A DNA stretch of 63,853 bases from Oxalobacteraceae bacterium (GTDB taxonomy: Bacteria; Pseudomonadota; Gammaproteobacteria; Burkholderiales; Burkholderiaceae_D): the NCBI GenBank assembly GCA_010024875.1, contig RGFZ01000012.1:1-63853 (forward strand), written 5' to 3'. The notes beneath the pieces were generated by a model. It saw nothing but the letters and a program-made list of their open reading frames with translations. It searched no databases and was not told where the DNA came from. Below, in pieces: positions 8,885 through 19,007 of the stretch (position 1 is its first letter; each line of letters begins with the position of its first letter). Both the position numbers and the translations under genes were made by a program.

Positions 8885-9529
8885 TTACTTCCTGAGCGGA
8901 AGTAGTAATTCATGAGCGACTGCGTAGCGCACTAGCTCGGCGAGCGAAGAGCTCTGCATCTTCTGCAGTATTCGTGTCTTGTGCGTGCTGACTGTCTTGA
9001 CCGACAGATGGAGCACGGTGGCGATATCGGTCACACTCTTGCCATTCACGAGCAGATTGAATACCTCGAACTCTCTGTCAGAGAGTGATTTGTGGGGTAG
9101 TTTTTCGTGAGCCGGCATGGCTTCAATCGCCAGTTGCTCGGCGACTTCCATGCTGATGTAAGGACGCCCGCTGGCTACACGCCGTATCGCATTGACGAGC
9201 TGCGTGCCTGCGCCTTCTTTTGTCATGTAACCCATCGCGCCTGCGCGGATCGTCCGGGCGGCATACTCATCTTCCTCGTGCATGGTCAGCACCAAAATAG
9301 CCAGCTTTGGGGCTTCATCCTTGATCTGCCGTATCAGCTCCATGCCGCAGCGGCCCGGCATGGACAGATCCATCACCAGCACATCGAACGGTGTCTTGCG
9401 TACCAGTTGCACTGTCTCGAAGCCATCGGTGGCTTCTGCACAGATTTCAATATCTGGCGCGTTCTGAAGAATGTGTTTCAGACCCTCGCGCATGAGGGTG
9501 TGATCATCTGCGAGCACGACTCTGATCAT
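8885..9529 (-). CDS. NarL/FixJ-type response regulator (orphan)
   Basis: 214 aa response regulator. The receiver domain (1-120) has the acidic pair DD at 8-9, phospho-acceptor Asp54 in VMDLSMPG, Thr in LTMHEE and Lys in MTKEG. The LuxR-type helix-turn-helix (about 148-205) carries LSDREFEVFNLLVNGKSVTDIA and LHLSVKTVSTHKTRIL. It should bind DNA as a phosphorylated dimer. No sensor kinase is adjacent, so its partner must be elsewhere. It is transcribed towards the CRP/FNR-type gene but 405 bases separate them. An FNR-like box lies 186 bases upstream, suggesting redox control. Confidence 0.92.
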   Translation of the reverse strand: MIRVVLADDHTLMREGLKHILQNAPDIEICAEATDGFETVQLVRKTPFDVLVMDLSMPGRCGMELIRQIKDEAPKLAILVLTMHEEDEYAARTIRAGAMGYMTKEGAGTQLVNAIRRVASGRPYISMEVAEQLAIEAMPAHEKLPHKSLSDREFEVFNLLVNGKSVTDIATVLHLSVKTVSTHKTRILQKMQSSSLAELVRYAVAHELLLPLRK

Positions 9530-9884
9530 GTGAGAGAGAACCGCAGTGTTTTGTCAAAAGAAATAAAGTGGACACCGACGCGCATGTCAGACAGCATCCA
9601 GACAGTGATTTGCAGAAATGAATCCGCAGAGGAATATCGTGTTCATGCTTTCTCCGTAGTAACAAATTGACAACACTCTGTCCTAATGTATCAGCTTTTC
9701 GCAAAGTGACCTAGATGATTTGAATCAAAAATTTGCGCGGAATCGAAGAGCTGTGCTTGGTTACTCGAATATTTTCTGCCTGGAATCTCTTTTCATTGGC
9801 CGTGGAAAAAACCTGAACCCCACGGAAGGCGGTGGGTCGCGCTACTGCTAGACTTCGGTTTTTAAAGAAACGGTTCTTCCAGGC
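9530..9884. other. Divergent intergenic region between the response regulator and DUF2721 genes
   Basis: 355 bases holding the promoters of two divergent genes. Apart from the FNR-like palindrome at 9715-9728 I see no RNA, repeat or credible gene; short minus-strand frames here have no ribosome sites. Confidence 0.4.
9715..9728. promoter_or_regulatory. FNR/ANR-like operator
   Basis: ATGATTTGAATCAA matches the FNR consensus TTGAT-N4-ATCAA at nine of ten specified bases. It lies between the divergent response regulator (start 9529) and DUF2721 (start 9885) genes. The nearby CRP/FNR-type protein has an ETVSR recognition helix compatible with such a box. Actual binding is inference. Confidence 0.5.
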
Positions 9885-10355
9885 ATGAATATCCAACCCG
9901 GTGAGATAGGGCACATCATTCAACTGTCGATTGCCCCAGTATTTTTGTTGACCGGGGTCGGCACCAACATGCTGGTGCTGACCAATCGTCTGGCGCGCAT
10001 CATTGATCGCACAAGAGCGTTGGAGGAGAAACTGGAAACAAAACCGGGAACTGGCAGGCCGCAGCTGCGGCCAGCAGTACTGGACGAACTGGACGTCTTG
10101 TTCAGCAGAGCACGCAAGATCAACCGCGCGATTTTTCTCTCGACATCCTGCGCATTGTTGATCTGTCTGGTGGTGGCGATCCTGTTCTTGGCTGATGCGA
10201 TGGATCTGAAACTCGTGACACCTATCGCCAGCCTGTTTGTGCTCGCGATGGTGTCTTTAACGGGCAGCTTTGTTTACCTGCTCAGAGAAATTCTGCAGGC
10301 AACCGATTTTCAGGACAGGCAACGGCAGCGGGTGGTGCAGGGCGAAGAGGCCTAG
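9885..10355 (+). CDS. DUF2721 membrane protein
   Basis: 156 aa inner-membrane protein of the DUF2721 family. It has an N-terminal hydrophobic segment near residues 10-30 (QLSIAPVFLLTGVGTNMLVL), a charged helical region (40-85), and two further membrane helices near 88-108 and 114-135. The conserved NRLARIIDRTRALE follows the first helix. Function is unknown for the family. It is divergent from the response regulator gene and shares the intergenic region containing an FNR-like box. Confidence 0.82.
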   Translation: MNIQPGEIGHIIQLSIAPVFLLTGVGTNMLVLTNRLARIIDRTRALEEKLETKPGTGRPQLRPAVLDELDVLFSRARKINRAIFLSTSCALLICLVVAILFLADAMDLKLVTPIASLFVLAMVSLTGSFVYLLREILQATDFQDRQRQRVVQGEEA

Positions 10356-10388
10356 GTACGGGCATTAGAACCCGGGGCGCTGCGTTGG

Positions 10389-11261
10389 TCAGATTGAGCG
10401 TAGTAACGCGCAGGTGGCGGCGAACAGCGCCTGTTCAGGATCGCCGAACGCATCACAGATGGTCAGATGATTGTAGCCGTCGAGCGGCACATCCTCCCTG
10501 TGATTGGGCCGCCAGCGTTCAATGATCAGGGCGTTCTGGCGCTTGAACTCATCGGATTCCAGACCGCCCACGCCTGTGATGAAGGGTGCAGCGTGAGATT
10601 GCGGCATCAGCGCCGGAGACAATCGTGGAATGCTGTCATCGGTCAGCTTCAGGTCGTCCGCCACAAAATCCACATGACGTATTACTTCCAGATCGGTCAG
10701 CGCAGAGAGCAGCACGCCGGCTTTCACCAAATTGCGCGGCAGATCCTCTGACCACACAGGCCACTGTGCCGCGAGCATCATCGCGGCCAGATGGCCACCC
10801 GCAGAATGGCCTGCAACCACGATACGCTCCCGATCGAATTCATATCGCGCGGCATTCCGGTATAACCAGGCCACTGCCCGCAGTTGTTGACGCGTGATCT
10901 CTTCGATGCTGGCTGCTGGGGCTAGCGTGTAATTCGTGAGTGCGACATTGAACCCCTCGCGCCGATAGCCGGGCACGATGAAGGTGAAATCCGATTTGTC
11001 CAGCGAGCGCCACCAGCCACCGTGGATGAACACCAGTAGCGGTGCATTGGCCTTATGCGCCGGATAAAAATCCAGCCGTTCGCCGGGAGAGCTGCCAAAG
11101 GGCAGATCGAGCAGGCCAGCATGCGTGCGTCGCACGAGCGCAGAGTCATCCTGCCATCGGGTGAAAATCTGCGGATGATCGGGTATGGAAGCGCGCGCAT
11201 TGTACTGCTGGCTGTAGTACTGACGTTCTTGCTCTGCCTGCGGATCGGCTTTGCGGCGCAT
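10389..11261 (-). CDS. Alpha/beta-hydrolase (esterase / kynurenine formamidase-like)
   Basis: 290 aa from the ATG at 11261, preceded by GGGGAGA; the upstream extension in the same frame looks non-coding. The oxyanion-hole motif HGGWW and the nucleophile motif GHSAGGH place it in the hormone-sensitive-lipase/carboxylesterase branch with kynurenine-formamidase-like members. A late Asp and the His of YNHLTICDAFG complete a plausible Ser-Asp-His triad. No signal peptide is seen, so it is cytoplasmic. No tryptophan-catabolic genes are nearby, so the substrate cannot be assigned. It is divergent from the cobalamin riboswitch region. Confidence 0.82.
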   Translation of the reverse strand: MRRKADPQAEQERQYYSQQYNARASIPDHPQIFTRWQDDSALVRRTHAGLLDLPFGSSPGERLDFYPAHKANAPLLVFIHGGWWRSLDKSDFTFIVPGYRREGFNVALTNYTLAPAASIEEITRQQLRAVAWLYRNAARYEFDRERIVVAGHSAGGHLAAMMLAAQWPVWSEDLPRNLVKAGVLLSALTDLEVIRHVDFVADDLKLTDDSIPRLSPALMPQSHAAPFITGVGGLESDEFKRQNALIIERWRPNHREDVPLDGYNHLTICDAFGDPEQALFAATCALLRSI

Positions 11262-11421
11262 GACATCTCCCCGGGTGATGGTTTTTACTTTGCTTTTTAT
11301 TTCAATAAGTGATCTGTGACGTGCTGCGACGTGAAGTGTAAAGCCTCTGACTGGCGGGTCAAGCAAACGCCTGATTGGTTTACGTTGACGTAAAGGTAAA
11401 TCTTGCCTACACTGGCGGCGC

Positions 11422-11630
11422 TTTGGTGCTCGCCTGTCATTCTTGACGGGCGGTTAAACGGGAAACACGGAGCGCTGGCCGGATTGACTGCCGAGCCGCC
11501 GCCAACGTGTGCTGCCCCCGCAACGGTAAGCAAGCGCATGGATCGCCATGCAATCCGCCTCACGAGCCACTGTGCATGAATGCATGGGAAGGCAAAGCGG
11601 ATCGCTTGTCAGCCCGGATACCGGCCAGAG
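11422..11630 (+). promoter_or_regulatory. Cobalamin riboswitch
   Basis: The leader contains the recognisable cobalamin riboswitch blocks in order: GGTGCTCGCC near 11426, GGTTAAACGGGAA near 11452, CTGCCCCCGCAACGGTA near 11512, GAGCCACTG near 11564, GGGAAGGC near 11587, and the B12-box-like CAGCCCGGATACCGGCC near 11610. AdoCbl binding normally shuts off expression of the downstream gene, here btuB. About 180 bases follow before the btuB ATG and would hold the expression platform. Confidence 0.93.
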
Positions 11631-11811
11631 CAGGTGGGAGTGACGAAACGGGGTGGTTTTCGTCGAGCCGTTGATCGTTCGATCGTCTGCTGCATTGATT
11701 GCGTGCAAAAGTGCGTTCGACTTCGCAGTTCGACCTTGCCTTTTCGTTGACGCATTCCTGTTTGATCTGCCTGCGGGGAAGCAGGTGGTGATCTTGAACG
11801 GTAAATAAAAA

Positions 11812-13677
11812 ATGTACTCTCCTCTTTACGACCGAGGCGCTAGACTTTCGCTGCTCGCCTCTTTGCTGATGTCTTCTTTCCCTGTGTCGGCACAATCGGA
11901 CGCCGCCACCAGCCTTCCACCTGTCGTGGTGACCGCGTCGCGGTTACCTCAATTGCAGAGCGAGACACTGCCTCACACCACGGTGATTACAGCGCAGCAG
12001 ATCAAAGACAGTCAGGCAGTGGATTTGCCTTCGCTGCTTGCTCGCGAGGCGGGCCTGCAGATCACGCAAAATGGTGGTCCTGGAGCGGCAACGGGCATGT
12101 TCCTGCGTGGCGCAGATACGCGCCAGACGTTGGTGATGATCGACGGCGTGCCAATGACCAAACAGGATGCGACCGGCAGCGTGAGCATCGAGCATCTGAT
12201 GCTCGATCAGATTGATCACATCGAGATCGTGCGCGGCAATGTCTCGAGTATCTACGGCTCTGGCGCCGTGGGCGGCGTGATCCAGATTTTCACCAAGGCG
12301 GGTAGGGGCGCTCAGGGTGCCTCTGCGACAGCGGAAGCCGGCTCGCGCGGCACGTATCGCTTGTCGGCGTCGACACGCGGCTCAGCGGAGGGTCTCAGCT
12401 ACGGTCTGGCGGTGTCGGATTACGTCACCGACGGCTTTTCGGCGCTGAACACCCGCCAGATTCCGACAGCGAACCCGGACAAGGATGGCTACCGCAATCA
12501 GACGATCAACGGCTCGTTAGCCAAGACCTGGCGCGATGGCCAGGAGTTTGGGCTGCGCTTGAGTCATACGGTAGGTAACGCAGACTATGACGTCTCCGGC
12601 GGCAAAACCACAAAGCATGAGACACGCACCGAGGTGAATACCATTACCTTGTTCAGCCATAATCGCATCACAGAGGATTGGACATCACGACTGTCTTACT
12701 CTCAGTTTGGCGATGACAGTCTTAATCGTGTCACGGCAGCGTCTGCGAGTCGCGAGCGCTACCAGACCCGGACTCAGACAGCCGAATGGAGCAATGAAAT
12801 CACGCTGTCGTCATCGTGGCGTGCGACAGCGGGTGCGAATCGCCAGTGGCAAAACTTCATCAGCGAACCCGCAGGGGCGCGTAGCGAGTACGAACGTGCG
12901 GCCTATAGCGTGTTTGGTGGATTGCAGGGGAATATCGATCGTCATCAATTCCAGTTGAATGCTCGTCATGACGAAACAGGCAACTTGTCTGCGGACTCTG
13001 GTTATGCAGGTTATGGTTATCAGCTAGATGATCGTCTGAAGCTGATCGCCAGCGTATCCAATGCGTTCAGCGCGCCACCGCTGGGCTATCTGTATGGTGC
13101 CTATGGCAATCCTGCGCTGAAACCCGAATATTCGCGCTCTGTCGAGGCGGGTATTCAGTACGCTGAGGGCCCGTCGATTGTTCGAGCAACGGTTTTTCAA
13201 ACGCGCACCACCGATCAGTTTCAGTGGGTGACTACCGATTTTTTGACCTTTGATGGTGAGCTGAGAAATGTAAAGAAGACGCGTAATCAGGGTGTCGAGT
13301 TGAGCGCCGTACAGCATCTGTCTGATTGGGAGTTGCGTGCCAGTCTGACATTGCAGGAACCGGTTGATCTTGCGACAGATGAGCGGCTGATCCGCCGTCC
13401 TCGTGTGCTCGGATCGTTCGGTGCGGTGAATACTTTTGACAAATGGCGTGTTGGCGGTGACCTGTCATACACGGGCAGCCGCTATGACTATGACCTCGCT
13501 GGCACGACCACGTCCGCAGCTTACTGGCTGGCGAACCTCACAGCACGCTACCAGATCGACAAAAATCTGTCTGTCTTGGGTCGTATTCAGAATCTGTTCG
13601 ATGAGAGCTACCAGACGGCTTGGGGCTACAACCAGCCACCTCGCGGTGTGTTTGTCGGCCTGAGCTGGCGTCAATAA
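11812..13677 (+). CDS. btuB: TonB-dependent vitamin B12 receptor BtuB
   Basis: 621 aa outer-membrane receptor. It has a signal peptide (1-29, ending PVSAQS), then a plug domain with VVVTASRLPQLQSETLP, RGADTRQTLVMIDGVP and NVSSIYGSGAVGGVIQIFTK. The 22-strand barrel follows and ends with the usual terminal aromatic-rich strand (GVFVGLSWRQ). Length and plug motifs match BtuB rather than siderophore receptors, and the upstream cobalamin riboswitch agrees. It imports cobalamin with TonB energy. The next gene starts 12 bases after its stop, forming btuB-btuC-btuD. Confidence 0.94.
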   Translation: MYSPLYDRGARLSLLASLLMSSFPVSAQSDAATSLPPVVVTASRLPQLQSETLPHTTVITAQQIKDSQAVDLPSLLAREAGLQITQNGGPGAATGMFLRGADTRQTLVMIDGVPMTKQDATGSVSIEHLMLDQIDHIEIVRGNVSSIYGSGAVGGVIQIFTKAGRGAQGASATAEAGSRGTYRLSASTRGSAEGLSYGLAVSDYVTDGFSALNTRQIPTANPDKDGYRNQTINGSLAKTWRDGQEFGLRLSHTVGNADYDVSGGKTTKHETRTEVNTITLFSHNRITEDWTSRLSYSQFGDDSLNRVTAASASRERYQTRTQTAEWSNEITLSSSWRATAGANRQWQNFISEPAGARSEYERAAYSVFGGLQGNIDRHQFQLNARHDETGNLSADSGYAGYGYQLDDRLKLIASVSNAFSAPPLGYLYGAYGNPALKPEYSRSVEAGIQYAEGPSIVRATVFQTRTTDQFQWVTTDFLTFDGELRNVKKTRNQGVELSAVQHLSDWELRASLTLQEPVDLATDERLIRRPRVLGSFGAVNTFDKWRVGGDLSYTGSRYDYDLAGTTTSAAYWLANLTARYQIDKNLSVLGRIQNLFDESYQTAWGYNQPPRGVFVGLSWRQ

Positions 13678-13689
13678 AAAGACTCGTCG

Positions 13690-14673
13690 ATGAGCGTCAC
13701 TCCCCGCCAATTATTGCGAGAGCTGCTGTTGCTAACGATGGTGGCGGCGGGGGTCATGCTGCTGGCCGGGCTGTGCGGCGGTAATGGCTGCTTCATTCCC
13801 TCTTCATCAGCCGATGTGTTCTGGCAGCTGCGCGTGCCGCGTGCACTGTCAGCTTTTGCGGTCGGCGGATCGCTGGCGCTGTCTGGCGCGCTGATGCAGC
13901 TATTGCTGCGTAATCCGCTGGCCGATCCCTACGTGTTAGGCGTGTCTGGTGGTGCAGCAGCGGGCGCGCTGGCGGCTGGCTGGCTGGTCCCGGCTTCGCT
14001 TGCGCTGTATGGTTTGCACATCGGCGCACTGGCCGGTTCGTTGGGGGCCATCGGACTGCTGTTCGGTCTGGCGCATCCTGCTCTCACCGGTGCTTCGTCG
14101 GTCTCTGTGAATATCTACACGGGTGTGCGCTTGATTCTTACAGGCGTGATGATCTCGGCGGGCTTTGGTGCGCTGATCAGTCTGCTGCTGTCGCTGTCCG
14201 ACGATACTGGACTGCGCGGCGCGATGTTCTGGCTGATGGGCGATCTGGATACGACGGAACTGATGTGGCCCGTGTGGCTGGTGCTGTTGTTATCGCTCGC
14301 CTGGTCTTTTCGCCATGCGAGTGCACTCAATGTGCTGTCCCATGGGGATCTCACCGCGTATCTGCTGGGGCTGCCGGTAAAGCGCTTGCGCATGGCAGCC
14401 CTGCTGGTGGCATCGGTGACGGCAGCTGCTGCAGTCTCGGTGGCGGGTGCCATTGGGTTTGTCGGGCTGGTGGTGCCGCATGCGCTACGTCTGCTGCTGG
14501 GTAATGATCAGCGGCGCTTGCTGCCTGCATCCGTGCTAGCCGGCGGCGCAGCGCTTTGTCTGGCAGATCTCGCTGCGCGCAGCGTGATGGCGCCTGTGCA
14601 GTTGCCAGTGGGTGTGATCACTGCCATGGTGGGTGTACCGGTGTTCCTGATCTTGCTGGCACGGAGTCGATGA
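13690..14673 (+). CDS. btuC: Cobalamin ABC transporter permease (FecCD family)
   Basis: 327 aa inner-membrane permease of the FecCD/BtuC family with about ten hydrophobic segments. Family motifs include RNPLADPYVLGVSGGAAAGA and GFVGLVVPHALRLLLGNDQR, the latter contacting the ATPase. It lies 12 bases after btuB and overlaps the ATPase gene by four bases (ATGA). Siderophore permeases look alike, but the riboswitch-led btuB context supports cobalamin. Confidence 0.9.
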   Translation: MSVTPRQLLRELLLLTMVAAGVMLLAGLCGGNGCFIPSSSADVFWQLRVPRALSAFAVGGSLALSGALMQLLLRNPLADPYVLGVSGGAAAGALAAGWLVPASLALYGLHIGALAGSLGAIGLLFGLAHPALTGASSVSVNIYTGVRLILTGVMISAGFGALISLLLSLSDDTGLRGAMFWLMGDLDTTELMWPVWLVLLLSLAWSFRHASALNVLSHGDLTAYLLGLPVKRLRMAALLVASVTAAAAVSVAGAIGFVGLVVPHALRLLLGNDQRRLLPASVLAGGAALCLADLAARSVMAPVQLPVGVITAMVGVPVFLILLARSR

Positions 14674-15413
14674 TGCTATCCACGCGTCAGCTATCGGTCG
14701 CTGCAGGTCATCGCGCACTCGTTGATAAGCTGGACTGGCAAGTCCGCAAAGGTGAGCTGTGGTGCGTGCTAGGCCGCAATGGATCGGGCAAGACCACCTT
14801 GCTGCATACGCTGGCCGGTGTGCTCAGTCCCGCTGCGGGCGAGGTGCGACTTCAGAATGTGCTGGTGACGGCAATCGAGCCGGCGGCGCTGGCTCGTCTG
14901 CGTGGACTGATGCCGCAAGTACAGTCCGATGCGTTTCAGGATTCGGTGTTCAATGCGGTGGCGATCGCGCGCGTGCCGCATCGGCTGGGTGCGAGTTGGG
15001 ACACATCAGAGGATATCGACGCGGTCGGGGGAGCGCTCGCGCGAGTGGGCTTGCGAAATCGCATGGCAGACGATGTGACGCATCTGTCAGGCGGCGAGCG
15101 TCAACGCGTCGCGCTGGCGGCGCTGATGGTGCAGTCGCCGGACCTGATGCTACTGGATGAACCAGTCGCGCATCAAGATGTAGGGCATCAGCTGGAGGTG
15201 ATGCGACTGCTGCGTGAGCTGTCTGAAACTCATGCGGTCGTGGTCAGCTGTCACGATATCAACCTGGCGGTGCGCTTCGCCACGCATGTGCTGCTGCTGG
15301 GCGATCAGGTGCACTGGCAGGGGAGTGTTGAACAGGTGCTGGACGAGGACAGGTTGTCTCGGGCTTTTGCTTGTCAGTTCAGCCGCGACGGGCTGTTCTG
15401 GGTCGCGCATTGA
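14670..15413 (+). CDS. btuD: Cobalamin ABC transporter ATP-binding protein
   Basis: 247 aa ATPase starting at the ATG at 14670, which overlaps the btuC stop; a second ATG follows immediately. Walker A GRNGSGKTT, ABC signature LSGGERQR, Walker B LMLLDEP and the H-loop VVSCHD are all present. It powers import through the BtuC homologue. The longer open frame upstream lies within btuC and is not real. The substrate-binding subunit is not in this operon but is found about 500 bases on, on the opposite strand. Confidence 0.9.
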   Translation: MMLSTRQLSVAAGHRALVDKLDWQVRKGELWCVLGRNGSGKTTLLHTLAGVLSPAAGEVRLQNVLVTAIEPAALARLRGLMPQVQSDAFQDSVFNAVAIARVPHRLGASWDTSEDIDAVGGALARVGLRNRMADDVTHLSGGERQRVALAALMVQSPDLMLLDEPVAHQDVGHQLEVMRLLRELSETHAVVVSCHDINLAVRFATHVLLLGDQVHWQGSVEQVLDEDRLSRAFACQFSRDGLFWVAH

Positions 15414-15453
15414 GTCATTCTTTTTGCAACGACATCAAGCGATCTGCCGGGCC

Positions 15454-15864
15454 TTATTTGGGCCATAACACCATTTGTGTACAGCGGAACAAGGCGATCG
15501 TCTTGCCTCCCGCGGTCACAGTAGCATCCCACACTTGCGTATTCTTGCCTCGATGTACGGGCGTCGCCCGACATTCGACGCGGCCCTCGCGCGCGGTGCC
15601 GAGATGATTGCTCTTGAGCTCAATGGTTGTGAAACTGCTCGCGCCCTCGGGTAGATTCATCATGCAGCCGTAGCCGCAGGCAGAATCAGCCAGCATGATG
15701 ATCGAGGCTGCATGCAGATAGCCGTTGGGCGCCAGATGGTGTGGCTGAACATCGAAGGCCGCACTCAATCCCTCTTTATCTGCCGAGATAATCTCGAAGC
15801 CCAGCAGGTCAGACAAGGTACCCTCATGCCGTTTGGTGAACGGGGCGGTAGGTGGCAGGTTCAT
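15454..15864 (-). CDS. PaaI-family hotdog thioesterase
   Basis: 136 aa from the ATG at 15864; an upstream TTG would add 14 residues but has no ribosome site. It has a hotdog fold of the PaaI/phenylacetate thioesterase type, with HLAPNGYLHAASIIMLADSACGYG forming the central helix and the Asn/His active-site region. The chain FTTIELKSNHLGTAREG continues the family pattern. It should hydrolyse an acyl-CoA thioester; the acyl group is not predictable. It lies between the convergent btuD and btuF genes and is transcribed with btuF's strand. Confidence 0.82.
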   Translation of the reverse strand: MNLPPTAPFTKRHEGTLSDLLGFEIISADKEGLSAAFDVQPHHLAPNGYLHAASIIMLADSACGYGCMMNLPEGASSFTTIELKSNHLGTAREGRVECRATPVHRGKNTQVWDATVTAGGKTIALFRCTQMVLWPK

Positions 15865-15937
15865 GAGTTTGTTTGGTGTGCGTAGCAAAGCTTTATTCTT
15901 GCACAATAGGTGGTGCGCAGCGGTTTAACGACCCCGC

Positions 15938-16842
15938 TCAATGCGCATACAGCCGCTTGCGCGCTGTCTCGATGCGCTCACAAAGCTGGGTAGTACCCTC
16001 GAGGATGCGCGGGCCGGCGCGGTTCATCAGTGTGCCATTCACGCTGAGAATGTTGTCATGCTTGACCGAGGTCATCTGCGACAAGCTGCGCCAGCGATCG
16101 GCCCCTGGGCTGCGCTCGTCGGTCAGCAGAATGGCATCCGGATCGGCTGCGACGACGGCCTCTGTGCTGACGGTGGGTGCGAGCTGTGGAATATCGGCAA
16201 AGATGTTTATCGCGCCACACAGTTTCAGCGCATCGCTCACCATGTGTTTTCCATTCAGCGTCATCAGTGGTGATGACCAAATCTGGTAGAACACAGTGAT
16301 TTTTTTGCGTCCTTTGTACTGCTCGCGCAGTTCATGCCACTGCTTTCTGAAGGACGCTGCAGCGACTTTGCCTTCGGGGCTGCCTGCCAGCATGCCGAAG
16401 CGTTCCAGTGAGCGTGCGATATCGTCAAGGTTGCGCGGCTCGCTCTCGAAGACTGTCAGGCCCAGCTTGCGCAGGCGGGCGACCTGACGTGCGCTACTGC
16501 CGCTTTTCCAGGCAATGACCAGATCGGGTTTGAGATCAATGATGCGCTCCAGATCGAGGCGTGCGCCGTCAGCGACGATGGGCAGTTTTTCGGCGGCAGG
16601 CGGGTAGTCGCTCCACGCAGACACGCCGACGATTGCCGCACCTGCGCCGGCGGCATACAGTAACTCGGTGATGTTCGGTGCAAGACTGATGATGCGCGAT
16701 GCGGGCACAGAGAGCGAGATACGGTGGCCGCCGTCGTCAACGACGTCAATGATCGACGCTGCCATTGCGAGGGAAGCATTGCAGAGGAGGAAGGCGAGCA
16801 GGACTGCGACCTGCATGGCAGCTTTGCCTGGCCGGACTGGCA

Positions 16843-16843
<1 letters not shown>
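15938..16843 (-). CDS. btuF: Periplasmic cobalamin-binding protein BtuF-like
   Basis: 301 aa from the ATG at 16843, whose first base is the last base of the panC stop (TGATG), implying translational coupling. The signal peptide covers residues 1-28 (LLAFLLCNASLAMAA). The mature protein begins IIDVVDDGGHRISL and has LAPNITELLYAAGAG and IVGVSAWSDYP, standard for class III binding proteins of cobalamin or haem. The nearby btuBCD operon makes cobalamin the likely ligand. Because it sits on the opposite strand behind panC, it is not under the riboswitch. Confidence 0.88.
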
Positions 16844-17796
<953 letters not shown>

Positions 17797-17821
17797 TCAT
17801 ATCGCTGCAAGGAGCTGCGCC

Positions 17822-18652
17822 TTAGCTGGGCGAGTAGGCGAGCCGCACATAGATGGGCGCGAAGGCTTCTGCCTGAGTGATCTCGATCAGGGTTTCCTTG
17901 GCCAGTTCCAGCAGGGCGAGGAAGTTCACGACCACCACGGGCACCCCGCGGGAGGGGTCGAACAGTTCGTGGAACTCGACGAACTTTGCCGACTGCAGTC
18001 GGCGCAGGATGGTCGTCATGTGCTCGCGCACTGACAGTTCTTCACGGGTGATCGTATGCCTTGCGGTCAGCTTGGCTCGGCGAACGATATCGTTCCATGC
18101 GGTTTGCAGATCGAGCACGTTCACATCCGGGAAACGAGTGATCACGGTCTGATCAACATGGATCTGTGTACGCACGAAATCTCGACCCAGCTGCGGCAGC
18201 GTGTCGAGCTGAAAAGCCGCCAGCTTGATTTGTTCGTATTCCAGCAGGCGCCGCACCAGTTCGGCGCGCGGATCGGACGGTTCCTCGATGCCCTCGACTT
18301 TTTTCGTCGGCAGCAGCATGCGTGACTTGATCTCGATCAGCATCGCGGCCATCAACAGGTAGTCTGCTGCCAGCTCGAGATTGCGTTGACGAATCTGCTC
18401 AATGTAGTCGAGATATTGATGCGTGACCTGAGCCATCGGAATATCAAGAATATTGAAGTTCTGCTTGCGGATCAGATACAGCAGCAGATCGAGTGGACCT
18501 TCGAAAGCTTCGAGAAATATCTCCAGCGCATCCGGCGGAATGTAGAGGTCATTCGGCAGCTTGAACAGCGGCTCGCCGTACAGCTTGGCAAAGGCCATGC
18601 CGTCGACGACTTCGGGGGTGCTGTCAACGACAGTTTCGGCGCTGGTGTTCAC
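17822..18652 (-). CDS. scpA: Segregation and condensation protein A
   Basis: 276 aa kleisin of the SMC-ScpAB condensin. The N-terminal SMC-binding region contains FEGPLDLLLYLIRKQNFNILDIPM (about 50-73), the family hallmark. The C-terminal winged helix carries FLALLELAKETLIEITQAE. The apparent start is GTG at 18652; Met19 (MAFAKLYGEPL) is an alternative. It lies upstream of panC by 140 bases on the same strand and could be co-transcribed. No scpB is present nearby. Confidence 0.93.
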   Translation of the reverse strand: MNTSAETVVDSTPEVVDGMAFAKLYGEPLFKLPNDLYIPPDALEIFLEAFEGPLDLLLYLIRKQNFNILDIPMAQVTHQYLDYIEQIRQRNLELAADYLLMAAMLIEIKSRMLLPTKKVEGIEEPSDPRAELVRRLLEYEQIKLAAFQLDTLPQLGRDFVRTQIHVDQTVITRFPDVNVLDLQTAWNDIVRRAKLTARHTITREELSVREHMTTILRRLQSAKFVEFHELFDPSRGVPVVVVNFLALLELAKETLIEITQAEAFAPIYVRLAYSPS

Positions 18653-18711
18653 GGTGTTCAGTATCCGCTGGGTAGGTGATCGGGCCTGGTGGCTCGTTGG
18701 GGGGTGACCGC

Positions 18712-18918
18712 TTAATGGCTCTGATACACGTAGGCCTGCTGCATGACGCGTGATTCACGGGCGCGACGCATGCTGTCTAAATCTTGAGGTTCTTTGTCCC
18801 ATAGCCGCGAGCGGCCCGCGAGCTGGCCTTCTTCGATACGGGGGTTCTTTGCCTTCATATCGCTAAGGAACTGGGTAAATTCTGATACATAGCCGCTTTT
18901 TTTCTTGAACAGGTTCAT
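18712..18918 (-). CDS. DUF3460 family small protein
   Basis: 68 aa, matching the size and pattern of betaproteobacterial DUF3460 proteins of unknown function: YVSEFTQFLSDMKAKNP, then a basic RSRLWDKEPQDLD block. It is soluble and charged with no signal peptide. It lies 59 bases upstream of scpA on the same strand and between metG and scpA, an arrangement I recall as common in this group. Confidence 0.75.
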   Translation of the reverse strand: MNLFKKKSGYVSEFTQFLSDMKAKNPRIEEGQLAGRSRLWDKEPQDLDSMRRARESRVMQQAYVYQSH

Positions 18919-19007
18919 GGATTTCGCTGCAAGATTGAAAACAAAGGAGATCGGGTTCGCTATTTTACCCCGCGCGAGGCGGGGATTCGTTGCGCCGCAA
19001 GGGCTTT

